From an uncultured Alphaproteobacteria bacterium (GTDB lineage Bacteria; Pseudomonadota; Alphaproteobacteria; HIMB59), in NCBI GenBank assembly GCA_902619375.1, contig CACNEB010000001.1:62001-126000 (forward strand): DNA of 64,000 nucleotides, given 5' to 3'. The stretch's first letter is position 1; each line of letters begins with the position of its first letter. A program made the translations under genes and the position numbers. This document shows positions 10,913-20,676 of the stretch, in pieces. The notes beneath the pieces were generated by a model. The model was not told where the DNA came from. It saw nothing but the letters and a program-made list of their open reading frames with translations, and did no database searches.

Positions 10913-11676
10913 GAAAAACCACCATCTACTATTACTTCTGAGCCTGTTACAAAAGCTGAGGAGTCTGAACTTAAATATAATACAGCTGAAATCAATTCTT
11001 TTGGATCACCAAATCTTTGTAATGGAGTATGACTTATAATTTTATCTATTCTTTTTTTATCTAAGAAGTTTTTTTTGTTCCATTCAGTTGGAAAAAAACC
11101 TGGTCTTAAAGAGTTTACTCTTACCCCAGACATAGCCCATTCTCTTGCTAGATTTTTAGTAAGATTGGTTATAGCTGCTTTTGAGGCAGAATAGGCGTAC
11201 GCCCTTGACAAAGGTGGATCAGCTGATGTTGACGATATATTAATTATAGAGCCATTTTTATTTTGAACCATAGATCCACCAATTAATTTGCAAGAGATAA
11301 ATACAGAATTTAATTGAGATTCAATTACATCATTCCAATTAGCTAAATCAATGTCTAAGAAATCTTTAGAACTATTTATGCCTGAGCCATTAATTAAAAT
11401 ATCAACTTTACAGATAAGATTTATTTTATCATTTATCTCGTAGATAATTTCATAATTTGTAGTGTCTACACTAAATTTATAAATATTAGGTTTAGTTATT
11501 ATAGATTTGATTTTATTTTCTAATATTTCTAATTTTTCTGCATCTTTATCAATAAGGAACAAATTTGAGCCTAATCTTGCAAAAGCTAAAGCCATTTCAC
11601 TACACAAATGACCACCTGCACCAGTTATTACTACATTCTTATTTTTAAAGTTAAATAATTTATCTATATATTGCAT
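10897..11676 (-). CDS. short-chain dehydrogenase/reductase (SDR)
   Basis: ITGAGGHLCSEMA, NGSGINSS, YSASKAAI, FVTGSEVIVDGG. Confidence 0.85.
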   Translation of the reverse strand: MQYIDKLFNFKNKNVVITGAGGHLCSEMALAFARLGSNLFLIDKDAEKLEILENKIKSIITKPNIYKFSVDTTNYEIIYEINDKINLICKVDILINGSGINSSKDFLDIDLANWNDVIESQLNSVFISCKLIGGSMVQNKNGSIINISSTSADPPLSRAYAYSASKAAITNLTKNLAREWAMSGVRVNSLRPGFFPTEWNKKNFLDKKRIDKIISHTPLQRFGDPKELISAVLYLSSDSSAFVTGSEVIVDGGFSCMTI

Positions 11677-11682
11677 TTAAAT

Positions 11683-12477
11683 TTATTTTAATGAAGCAAT
11701 AGTGTTTTCAACTTGTTCGGCCCATTTCCATAAAGCAAATAAATCAGATCCGAGTACTATAAAATTAAAACCTAAATCTATATTTTTTTTTATGTTCTCA
11801 GAGTTAACATCATTAATCTGTATCCCACAACTGACATTATTTTTTTTACATATATCAGATACTTTTTTACAGTTATTAATTACAATTTCACTGTCTAGTT
11901 GACCAGGAACACCTAAAGAACCTGATAGATCATAAGGGCCAATCATCACAGCATCAATAGTTTGATGAGATAAGATTTTTTCTAAATTCTCAACTCCTTC
12001 TTTATTCTCAATTTGTATCATGAAAGTAGAAGTCTCATTCCAATTAGAAAAATAGTTATCAATTGAAATACCATAATTCTGAGCTCTATTTACCCCAAAT
12101 GTTCTTTGACCAATGGGGGGATACTTAAAACTTTTATATAAAAAATCTACTTCTTTGACACTACTAACTGTTGGAAACATCATTCCATCAGGGCCCGAGT
12201 CTAATAGCGGTTTAATTTGTTCAACGGAATGGGAGACTATACGTGGTATACATGGTACACCAAAAGATTGTGAGGCAGCTATAATTCTTTGAGCTTCACT
12301 AATACTAATTGTAGAGTGTTCCATGTCAATTACATTAAAATCAAAATTAATATTAGAAAATATTTCTGTTATGGATGGATGAGAAAATGAAATCCAACCA
12401 ACAAAAAGTGTTTTTTGTCTGTTTGTTAGTTTATCTTTAAGTTTCTTTCTTAATTGATTATTAAAATTTCTATCCAT
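11683..12477 (-). CDS. HpcH/HpaI family class II aldolase
   Basis: NVIDMEHSTISI, LDSGPDGMMFPTVSSVKEV, MIQIENKEGVENL, MIGPYDLSGSLGVPGQ. Confidence 0.85.
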   Translation of the reverse strand: MDRNFNNQLRKKLKDKLTNRQKTLFVGWISFSHPSITEIFSNINFDFNVIDMEHSTISISEAQRIIAASQSFGVPCIPRIVSHSVEQIKPLLDSGPDGMMFPTVSSVKEVDFLYKSFKYPPIGQRTFGVNRAQNYGISIDNYFSNWNETSTFMIQIENKEGVENLEKILSHQTIDAVMIGPYDLSGSLGVPGQLDSEIVINNCKKVSDICKKNNVSCGIQINDVNSENIKKNIDLGFNFIVLGSDLFALWKWAEQVENTIASLK

Positions 12478-12865
12478 CTATTAAATTATGTAAGTGTATT
12501 ATTCCATAAAGTTTATCATTTTGATCAATAATTGGGACATCCCATATTTTATTTTTTTTCATATAGGTAACTACTTTTTCTTTTGTAAGTTTATTATTAA
12601 TTAAAAAAAATTGTGGCTTTTTATTCATATAATTTGTGATATCGTCAATCAAGATAGCTGAGAGAGGTTTTTGAATTTTTAAAAATATTCTTCTTAAGTC
12701 ACCATCAGTAAAAATACCTGTTAAATTTAAATTTTTATTTGTTATACAAACAGCCCCAATCTTATGAAAGTTCATTAAAGAGATAGCATCATAAACAGTC
12801 GCATTTTCGGTTAGCACAGGAAAATCACCCAACTTAATAATTATTTTTTCAAACTCAACAGACAT
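12470..12865 (-). CDS. stand-alone CBS-domain-pair protein resembling the C-terminal half of KdsD/KpsF arabinose-5-P isomerase, without a SIS domain
   Basis: FHKIGAVCITNKNLNLTGIFTDGDLRR is a CBS motif in KdsD style; no SIS isomerase domain; start placed at internal MSVEF. Confidence 0.7.
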   Translation of the reverse strand: MSVEFEKIIIKLGDFPVLTENATVYDAISLMNFHKIGAVCITNKNLNLTGIFTDGDLRRIFLKIQKPLSAILIDDITNYMNKKPQFFLINNKLTKEKVVTYMKKNKIWDVPIIDQNDKLYGIIHLHNLIDG

Positions 12866-13736
12866 TAGATAGATCCCAATTTTTATTAATTTCAAGAACA
12901 GTTTGGTGCAATCTTATAGCATGGCTTAATAAAGGCTTCAAATCTTTGATATTTAACTGAGTGTATGGATCGGATAAAGCTTTCTCTGGGTTATCATGAA
13001 CTTCAAGAAATAAAGCATTTATCCCAGCTCCAACTGCTGCTCTTACTAATGCAGGTATGAATTCTCTTTGTCCTCCAGATAGATTACCAAGAGATGTAGG
13101 AAGTTGGATAGAGTGAGTTGCGTCATAACAAACAGGTTGTTTTGTTTCGGACATAATTTGAAAGCATCTCATATCATTTACCAACATGTCGTATCCAAAA
13201 AATGTTCCACGATCAGTTAAAAGAATTTGATCATTTCCGAATTCTTTTAATTTTTTGACAGAATTTCTAATATTCCATGGACTCATAAATTGTCCTTTTT
13301 TTAAATTAATTGGTTTTTTTGTTTTGGCAGCTGCTCTTAAAATAGAAGTTTGTCGACAAAGATATGCGGGTACTTGAACCATATCGCAAACGATACCTGT
13401 ATGTTCTGCCCATTCCACACTTGAAAAATCAGAAGTTACTGGAATTTTAAATTCAGATCTTACTTCTTCAAGAATTTTAAGACCCTCATCTATTCCCACT
13501 CCATGAAAACTTTTTGGTGATGATCTACAATCCTTATCATAGCAAGATTTATAAATAAATTGAATTTTTAAATCATCACAGATCTTTTTAATATTTTCAG
13601 CCATATAAAAAGTATGATCTTTTGTTTCTATTGCACATGGTCCTGCAATTAATACTAATGGTAAGTTAGACCCTATTTTTATAGTATCGAAATAATTTCC
13701 ATTTATTGTTAAAATGTCAGTATTGATGTAACTCAT
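12855..13736 (-). CDS. kdsA: 2-dehydro-3-deoxyphosphooctonate aldolase (KDO-8-P synthase)
   Basis: LIAGPCAIETKDHT, FIYKSCYDKDCRSSPKSFHGVGIDEGL, PVTSDFSSVEWAE, DRGTFFGYDMLVNDMR. Confidence 0.88.
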   Translation of the reverse strand: MSYINTDILTINGNYFDTIKIGSNLPLVLIAGPCAIETKDHTFYMAENIKKICDDLKIQFIYKSCYDKDCRSSPKSFHGVGIDEGLKILEEVRSEFKIPVTSDFSSVEWAEHTGIVCDMVQVPAYLCRQTSILRAAAKTKKPINLKKGQFMSPWNIRNSVKKLKEFGNDQILLTDRGTFFGYDMLVNDMRCFQIMSETKQPVCYDATHSIQLPTSLGNLSGGQREFIPALVRAAVGAGINALFLEVHDNPEKALSDPYTQLNIKDLKPLLSHAIRLHQTVLEINKNWDLSNVC

Positions 13737-14040
13737 TTAATTTTAAAAGTCCTAATTCTCTTATTTATAATAGATTGAATGGTTGAGAGGCGCTACCTTT
13801 ATATTTTTATGTTTTACTACCATAGCTAGTAAATAAATTTAAATGAGAGCTAACATATTCAATACTCACAATAAAGATATCCCTTTTATAACATAAGACG
13901 AAATAAACCTAGATTGTAGAGGAGATTTATTCTGTGGGTAATTTGCATAATTAATTATGACTCTAAATTTATAATAATCCGTTGTTAAGGGTCATAATAT
14001 TTCTCTTATGTTTTTGTAGGAATATGACAAATTCAATAAT

Positions 14041-14694
14041 TTATTTTTCAAAAATTGAAATATCTAATTTTTTATAATATTTTTTACAAAAGCTAAAATC
14101 ATCTTCAATATGAAACATTCCTGGAAATGCAATACATTTAACGTTTGCGTTATATGCTGACATAGCACTTTCAATTGAGTCCTCAATTGTTAAACATTCA
14201 TTTTCGCTTACACCCAAATTTTTTAGAGCCTTTAAATAAATATCAGGGTAAGGCTTTACTTTTTTTATTAAATTATTATTTCCTATAAAATTAAAATCTG
14301 TTTTTTCTATTTTTTCATTTAGTGTTTTGAAAATAGCATTTATATTTTCAATAGTTGTTGTTGACGCTAGACCAATTTTAATTTTATTTAATTTGGCATA
14401 TTTAATTACGTCTAAAACACCTTCTCTAGGATCAATAACATTTGAATTTAAAAATCTATTAAAATATTGAGTTTTTAATTCTCTAATCTTTTTTGAGTCT
14501 ACTGTTTGATGATTAATCTTTGCAAAATATTCAACTCTCTTTATTCCTCCTGATTTTTTAAGTAATTTTTTGTAATTACTCTTATCCCAATACCAGTCTA
14601 ATCCTAACTCTTTAAATGCATAATTAAATGACTGTCTTTGAATATCAGACGTTTCTACTAAAGTTCCGATAGATCCAAAAATTATAGCTTTCAT
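14041..14694 (-). CDS. HAD family hydrolase (CbbY/beta-phosphoglucomutase-like)
   Basis: IFGSIGTLVET, GLASTTTIENI, KPYPDIYLKALKNLGV, CLTIEDSIESAMSAYNA. Confidence 0.75.
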   Translation of the reverse strand: MKAIIFGSIGTLVETSDIQRQSFNYAFKELGLDWYWDKSNYKKLLKKSGGIKRVEYFAKINHQTVDSKKIRELKTQYFNRFLNSNVIDPREGVLDVIKYAKLNKIKIGLASTTTIENINAIFKTLNEKIEKTDFNFIGNNNLIKKVKPYPDIYLKALKNLGVSENECLTIEDSIESAMSAYNANVKCIAFPGMFHIEDDFSFCKKYYKKLDISIFEK

Positions 14695-14727
14695 TGAATT
14701 TTTTTAAGAATTTTAAATTAGTTATTT

Positions 14728-15495
14728 TTATTTAGCTGTCCAACCACCATCTACCACTATTGATGATCCTGTAATCATTGATGAACCATTTGATGCCAGA
14801 TATACAACCGCAGTAGCTACATCACTTTCAGTAGCTAATCTACCAAGAGGTATATTTTTTAAAGTTTCTTTTTTAAATTTTTTATTAATAAAAAACTTTT
14901 TTACCATTGGAGTTTCAACAAATGTTGGACAAACAGAATTGACACGAATATTTTTTGAAGCTAAATCCAGAGCCATTCCTTTAGTTAACCCTTCAATACC
15001 AAATTTTGTCATATTGTAAGTACTTCTATTTGGTGCTCCAACTTTGCCTAGCTGAGAGGACATATTAATGATACTTCCTGCAATTGTTTTTCTATTTTTA
15101 GACTTTAACATCTTTCTGGATGCTAATTGTGCAACATGAAAAGATGCTTTCAAATTTAAATCAACCATATAATCCATATCTTCTTTTTTAATTTTGTTAA
15201 AAAACTCAGGTATATTTGTTCCCGCATTATTTACTAAAATATCTAATCTATTAATTTTTGAAAAAACTTCAGTTATTTGATCAAAATCAAATAAATCACA
15301 AACATAAAATTCACATTTTCTTTTTAATTTGTTTATTTCTTTTTTAACTTTAATAAGATCTTTTTCAGTGCGACTTAAAATTATTAAATCAGCACCAGCT
15401 TCTGCTAAAGCAATAGCTGAAGCTCTTCCAATACCTTTACCCGCACCCGTCACAAGTGCTATTTTTTTCTTGAGACTTAAACTTTTTAAATACAT
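14728..15495 (-). CDS. short-chain dehydrogenase/reductase (SDR)
   Basis: VTGAGKGIGRASA, NNAGTNIP, YNMTKFGIEG, MITGSSIVVDGGWTA. Confidence 0.87.
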   Translation of the reverse strand: MYLKSLSLKKKIALVTGAGKGIGRASAIALAEAGADLIILSRTEKDLIKVKKEINKLKRKCEFYVCDLFDFDQITEVFSKINRLDILVNNAGTNIPEFFNKIKKEDMDYMVDLNLKASFHVAQLASRKMLKSKNRKTIAGSIINMSSQLGKVGAPNRSTYNMTKFGIEGLTKGMALDLASKNIRVNSVCPTFVETPMVKKFFINKKFKKETLKNIPLGRLATESDVATAVVYLASNGSSMITGSSIVVDGGWTAK

Positions 15496-16820
15496 TACTT
15501 AGGTTTAATTTTAGATACTGGTTTCCCATAGGCTACATTAATACCACCATATCTTCTTGCTCTAACATTACATTGTTCGGCATGGCCTATAAAACCCTCT
15601 AAATATGATAATCTTGATCCATATTCTGCAATTTTTGTAGCTGCTTCATCGGTTGTAATTTTTTGATAAGTATGAGTTTTTATAAATTTACCAACCCATA
15701 AACCGCCTGTGTATCTTCCAGCTTTTTTTGTCGGTAAAGTATGGTTTGTTCCTATTACTTTGTCACCATTCGCAACATTTGTTCTTGCACCCAAAAAAAG
15801 TGCTCCATAAGATGTCATATTTTTTAAAAACCATTCATCTCTATCTGTCATAACTTGAACATGCTCTGAAGCTATTTCATTAGCTTTCATTAACATCTCA
15901 TCATAACTTTCACACAAAATTATTTCACCATAATCTTTCCAGCTAACACCAGCAGTATCTTTTGTTGGTAAAATTTCGAGCAGTCTATCTATTTCTTTTA
16001 TTGTTTCTGTTGCTAAATCTCTAGAATTAGTAATCATTATTGCAGGTGAATTATAACCATGCTCTGCTTGTCCAAGAAGATCTGTAGCACATATCTCTGC
16101 ATCTACAGTATCATCGCATATAATCATTGTTTCAGTAGGACCAGCAAATAAATCGATACCAACCTTACCAAATAATTGTCTTTTTGCTTCCGCAACGTAT
16201 GCGTTTCCAGGACCAACTATCATATCTACTGGTTCTATGGTTTCAGTTCCAATAGCCATAGCTCCAACACCCTGCATTCCACCTAAAACGTATATTTCAT
16301 GTGCTCCTCCCATTTTCATGGCTGTAACTACAGCAGCATTTGGTTTTCCTTGATAGGGGGGTGTTGTTGCTATTATTCTAGGAACTCCAGCAACTGAAGC
16401 AGTGACTACAGACATATGAGCTGATGCCACCATTGGAAATTTTCCAGCAGGAACATAACAGCCAACAGATTGAACAGGTATATTTTTATGTCCAAGAATT
16501 ACACCTGGTTGAGTTTCCACTTCAATTTCACTTAAACTTTTTAATTGTGCCTCGGCAAACGATCGAACTTGTTTTTGTGCAAATCTAATATCCTCTTTGT
16601 CATTATCAGAAACTTCATCCACTAATTTACTTATTTCATCTTCAGATAATCTAAATGAACTAGGTGAGTATTTATCAAATTTCTCTGATAATTCTCTTAC
16701 ATAGCTATCTCCCTTTAATTCAATTTCCTTTAAAGTATTCTCAACTACTGCTTTAACTTTATTGTTTTCTTCAGCTCTTTGTTTTTCATTTAGGCTTTTT
16801 TTGATAAATTCAACTGTCAT
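15495..16820 (-). CDS. histidinol dehydrogenase-family protein of HpsN (sulfopropanediol dehydrogenase)-like type
   Basis: HisD fold motifs ([55 protein letters not shown]) with [19 protein letters not shown] rather than the biosynthetic HisD C-terminus; no his genes nearby. Confidence 0.7.
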   Translation of the reverse strand: MTVEFIKKSLNEKQRAEENNKVKAVVENTLKEIELKGDSYVRELSEKFDKYSPSSFRLSEDEISKLVDEVSDNDKEDIRFAQKQVRSFAEAQLKSLSEIEVETQPGVILGHKNIPVQSVGCYVPAGKFPMVASAHMSVVTASVAGVPRIIATTPPYQGKPNAAVVTAMKMGGAHEIYVLGGMQGVGAMAIGTETIEPVDMIVGPGNAYVAEAKRQLFGKVGIDLFAGPTETMIICDDTVDAEICATDLLGQAEHGYNSPAIMITNSRDLATETIKEIDRLLEILPTKDTAGVSWKDYGEIILCESYDEMLMKANEIASEHVQVMTDRDEWFLKNMTSYGALFLGARTNVANGDKVIGTNHTLPTKKAGRYTGGLWVGKFIKTHTYQKITTDEAATKIAEYGSRLSYLEGFIGHAEQCNVRARRYGGINVAYGKPVSKIKPK

Positions 16821-16822
16821 TT

Positions 16823-17932
16823 TTATTTCTTATGAACTAATTTGAGCACATCTATTCCCAATTGAAATAAAATATGGACAATATCTATTGGTACCCAATT
16901 TTCCCTAATAAGACCTTCATTATGTAAATAAAAATCCATCACTCTCATAGTAACTAATTTATAAGTAGGTTCATATCCGAGCCAATCACTTGAACCGTGT
17001 GTTGCTTGAATACTGTGCCAACCACCTGTCATAGAGTAATTACCATCACCTATTTCAATGTAATGACCAATTTTCCAATAATTTCTCTCTTTAAACGTTA
17101 ATCTAAATGGTAGCTGATGATGCTCAATAAAACCTTTTAAACCTCTAGCAGTGCCTATACCACATGGTCCGTACCACATCATTTTCGGATGCCAATAATC
17201 TTTTTGAGGGTGGTTAATTAATTTCTGTCTTACACTATCTTTAGTAGCTCCAGTATCAGTTTCTGGTTTTATATCTAAACTTCTTTGCATCGTAAGGCCC
17301 TGATCAAGAGTTCTAGCTGATAAATCAGTATCTAGGTTTTCAAAGGTTGTTCCGTCACCAGTAATAGGTCCTGGCCACATTTCTTCTACACCCAAAGATG
17401 AATTAATTGGCCAAAAACCTGCTTGCCTTATAAAATCCATAATATCAATTAACACATGAGAATTGATTATTTTTTCATTTTCTATTTGATGAACCTCACA
17501 TATTCGTAAATGAATAGTTTTACCATTGGAGGGAACTCCTAACCATGGATTGACAAAAGTGCCAGTCAAATGACCAACAGTTGAGACATAAACCCTATCT
17601 TGAAAACTCCCTCCAATTATTAAATTATCTCTTCTCTCTAAGTCTGGAAAAGAATTCAGTAAAGGTTTCCAAAGGGTATTAATTATTTCATCAATGCCTT
17701 TTATGTGATTTACAGGGTGGAATGCATAGATTTCAGCATCCTCATGATATGCATTCTTTATATTTTGACTTAAATCACTATCTTTGGACTCAGAAATTTT
17801 TTTGAGGAGATTTCTAATTTTTTTTTTATTTAATATATTTTCTTTAGGGTCCAAATTTATAATTTTTGCTCCACTTTTAATTGGAATACCGGTATCAAAA
17901 TTTTTAATTTCGCTCAAGTTATATTGCCTCAC
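16823..17932 (-). CDS. two-domain SnoaL-like / NTF2-like protein (type A)
   Basis: two NTF2-like halves: [25 protein letters not shown]...GHLTGTF and [29 protein letters not shown]. Confidence 0.75.
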   Translation of the reverse strand: MRQYNLSEIKNFDTGIPIKSGAKIINLDPKENILNKKKIRNLLKKISESKDSDLSQNIKNAYHEDAEIYAFHPVNHIKGIDEIINTLWKPLLNSFPDLERRDNLIIGGSFQDRVYVSTVGHLTGTFVNPWLGVPSNGKTIHLRICEVHQIENEKIINSHVLIDIMDFIRQAGFWPINSSLGVEEMWPGPITGDGTTFENLDTDLSARTLDQGLTMQRSLDIKPETDTGATKDSVRQKLINHPQKDYWHPKMMWYGPCGIGTARGLKGFIEHHQLPFRLTFKERNYWKIGHYIEIGDGNYSMTGGWHSIQATHGSSDWLGYEPTYKLVTMRVMDFYLHNEGLIRENWVPIDIVHILFQLGIDVLKLVHKK

Positions 17933-18017
17933 CTATCTAATATCAATAAATATTACTTTGATTAACTTTATAATTTAAATAATATTTAACAAAATGATAA
18001 AATTTAAAATCTAATTA

Positions 18018-18992
18018 ATGACGCAGGATATCAACAGTCGTTTGGTAAAGTTTAATGAGCTTGTTCCTAGTAAAGTTCCTTTTGTAGAAGGGAAACTTAA
18101 AGGGCATCAAGATAGACTGAACTATTCTATAGTTGGCCCTGGAGTGAGCGAGGATACCAAGCAAAACGTCAAGATAGCTGAAGAACATGGTTTCAATATC
18201 GGTGCAGTAAGTGCCGCTCCAATGAACGGATCGGGACTCCATAGCCACACTACTGCAGAAGTATTTTTGATATTTTCAGGCTCTTGGCGCTTTTATTGGG
18301 GCACAGATGGTAAAGAGGGCGAAGTAGTTTTAAACAAAGGAGATGTTGCTTCATTTCCCACTAATATGTTTCGAGGATTTCAAAATGTTAGTGACGAAAA
18401 TGCATTAATATTTGTTGTTCTAGGAGAAAATGATCCGGGCGTGATAACGTGGACACCAAAAGTTTTAGAAAAAGCAAAAGAGTCTGGAATGGTTTTATTA
18501 AATGATAATACCTTAGTTGATCTTGATAAGAATAAAATTCCAGATGGAAAAGTTGCCCTTGAACCTATTAAAGAAAAAGATCTAGACTCTTTTGATCATT
18601 ACACTTCTGAAGAAATCGAAAAATATGTAATACGTTATGAAAATAAGGATAGATATTTAAAAGATGATGAGCATTATGACTCTAATTCAATTTTAAATTA
18701 CCTTGACCATTTTAATGTTCATAACAAAGATTTTGAGCCAAACATAGACCATAACACAGGTTTTGGTTTGACGATGTTAAAAGGTAATAATGCTCATATT
18801 CATCCGTACACATTAAAAGAGTCTGAAGTTTATTTATGTTTAGAAGGTGAATGGGAAGTAACCTGCAATGATCAAAAAACCATAATTGGACCAAACGACT
18901 CTTTCTCGTCTCCCAGAGGATCAAATAGAAGTTTAAAAAATATTAGTAATCAAGAAGGAAGTATCTTTATTATACGACAAAAAAACCTCTAA
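18018..18992 (+). CDS. two-domain cupin (bicupin) protein
   Basis: HSHTTAEVFLIFSGSWRF...GEVVLNKGDVASFP and HIHPYTLKESEVYLCLEGEWEV...GPNDSFSSPRG. Confidence 0.75.
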   Translation: MTQDINSRLVKFNELVPSKVPFVEGKLKGHQDRLNYSIVGPGVSEDTKQNVKIAEEHGFNIGAVSAAPMNGSGLHSHTTAEVFLIFSGSWRFYWGTDGKEGEVVLNKGDVASFPTNMFRGFQNVSDENALIFVVLGENDPGVITWTPKVLEKAKESGMVLLNDNTLVDLDKNKIPDGKVALEPIKEKDLDSFDHYTSEEIEKYVIRYENKDRYLKDDEHYDSNSILNYLDHFNVHNKDFEPNIDHNTGFGLTMLKGNNAHIHPYTLKESEVYLCLEGEWEVTCNDQKTIIGPNDSFSSPRGSNRSLKNISNQEGSIFIIRQKNL

Positions 18993-18994
18993 TA

Positions 18995-19966
18995 ATGAAA
19001 GGTTTTGATAATAAATTTTTAGATCTACCAGATTATATATTTAAAATAACATATCAAATTTGGGAAAATAAAGATGTTGAGTCAATTAGAGACTATTATG
19101 CTGAGGGTATTCCAGTTAGATCTCCAGACGGTGTAATATATGGCCCTGATGCTGTAGTGAAGGCTACTTATGCCACTTTGAATGAATTTCCAGATCGACA
19201 GTTATTAGGCGAAGATGTTATTTGGATTGGTAATGAAGAACACGGATATTTATCATCACATAGAATTTTATCTAAGGCGACGCATTTAAATGATGGTATT
19301 TATGGAAAAGCTACTGGTAAAACTCTCAAGTATCGAGTAATAGCTGATTGTGCTTGCAAGAATAACAAGGTTTACGATGAATGGCTTGTAAGAGACCAGG
19401 GTGCTATTGTGAGGCAGTTAAACATTGATCCTAAAAAACATGCAGCAAATGTAATTGAAAATCAAGGCGGTAAAGATAAATGCCCAGCTCCCTTTAATAA
19501 CAATACCTCACATGAAGTAAAATATATACAAATACCGATCTCAACAAATAATACCGGAATAGATTATGCTAACATTTTAAAGGAAATATTTAATAATAAT
19601 TTTAACATAATAGATAAAGTTTATGATCGATCAGTCAATCAAGAACAGCCTGGAGGCACAAAAGCATTAGGGGTAGATGAGGTAAAGAGTTTTTGGTCTT
19701 CACTAAGATCTATGTTTCCGGATTCAATATTTAGAGTTGAACATGTAAGCTATTTAGAGGAAAAAAATGAGTATAAAAAGGCATCCATTAGATGGTCATT
19801 AGAGGGAATTCATTCAGGACCCGGATTATTTTCTGATCCTAGTAATGCAAATGTTCATATAATGGGAATATCTCAGGCTGAATTTGGTCCAAGAGGGATC
19901 AAAAATGAGTGGGTTCTGTTTGATGAAACAATAATTTGGAAACAAATTTTATTAAAAACTGGATAA
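18995..19966 (+). CDS. two-domain SnoaL-like / NTF2-like protein (type B)
   Basis: IFKITYQIWENKDVESIRDYYAEGIPV...GPDAVVKATYATLNEFPDRQL...DVIWIGNEEHGYLSSHRI plus a second half GVDEVKSFWSSLRSMFPDSIF. Confidence 0.72.
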   Translation: MKGFDNKFLDLPDYIFKITYQIWENKDVESIRDYYAEGIPVRSPDGVIYGPDAVVKATYATLNEFPDRQLLGEDVIWIGNEEHGYLSSHRILSKATHLNDGIYGKATGKTLKYRVIADCACKNNKVYDEWLVRDQGAIVRQLNIDPKKHAANVIENQGGKDKCPAPFNNNTSHEVKYIQIPISTNNTGIDYANILKEIFNNNFNIIDKVYDRSVNQEQPGGTKALGVDEVKSFWSSLRSMFPDSIFRVEHVSYLEEKNEYKKASIRWSLEGIHSGPGLFSDPSNANVHIMGISQAEFGPRGIKNEWVLFDETIIWKQILLKTG

Positions 19967-19969
19967 CAA

Positions 19970-20671
19970 TTGAAACTACTAACAAAAACAGAAAAGAAAA
20001 TAATTGAATACATTAGAAATTTTGACACTCCAACTATCTCAAATTCACTAGAATTATTAGATCCAACTCTACGATCAAAAGGACACACACAAAAAACAAT
20101 GCATTGTCTAAATCCGAGTTTAAAACCAATTATTGGTTTTGCCAAAACAGCGATTATTACATCCAGAAAAAAGAAAAATACAAATATAATAAAAAATAGA
20201 GATAAATATTACGAGTATATGTTCGAAGGAAACTACCCTAAGATTTGTGTTATCGAGGATAAGGATAAGACAAATACAATTGGTGCATGGTGGGGTGAAC
20301 TTAATGCATCTATACATTTAAATTTTGGATTTGTTGGAGCTATAACAAACGGAGCAATGAGAGATTTACAGGAGATAAATAGAAAGTTTCAAATATTAAG
20401 TGGTGAAATAAGAGTAGGGCATGGATACAATCAAATTCATAAAATTAATTGCAATGTTGATATTTTTAATATGAAAGTAAGACCTGACGACCTTATTCAT
20501 GCAGACATACACGGTGCTGTTATAATAAAAAGAGACTTTTTAATTGAATTACCATTGGCCATTAAAAAAATGATAAAAAAAGAAAAAATAATTTTTGATT
20601 TCTTAAGAAAAAATAAAAAATTTTCGAAAAAACAATTCTTAGATAAGTATAAACAATTTATCAATTCATAA
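19970..20671 (+). CDS. RraA-like family protein (TTG start)
   Basis: DTPTISNSLE, GELNASIHLNFGFVGAITNGAMRD, VRPDDLIHADIHGAVII; RraA/HMG aldolase-type fold. Confidence 0.75.
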   Translation: MKLLTKTEKKIIEYIRNFDTPTISNSLELLDPTLRSKGHTQKTMHCLNPSLKPIIGFAKTAIITSRKKKNTNIIKNRDKYYEYMFEGNYPKICVIEDKDKTNTIGAWWGELNASIHLNFGFVGAITNGAMRDLQEINRKFQILSGEIRVGHGYNQIHKINCNVDIFNMKVRPDDLIHADIHGAVIIKRDFLIELPLAIKKMIKKEKIIFDFLRKNKKFSKKQFLDKYKQFINS

Positions 20672-20676
20672 TTATT

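Noticed and set aside
15495-16820. Biosynthetic histidinol dehydrogenase (hisD)
   Set aside because: C-terminal region and neighbourhood fit HpsN-like catabolic enzymes better; no his operon genes nearby.
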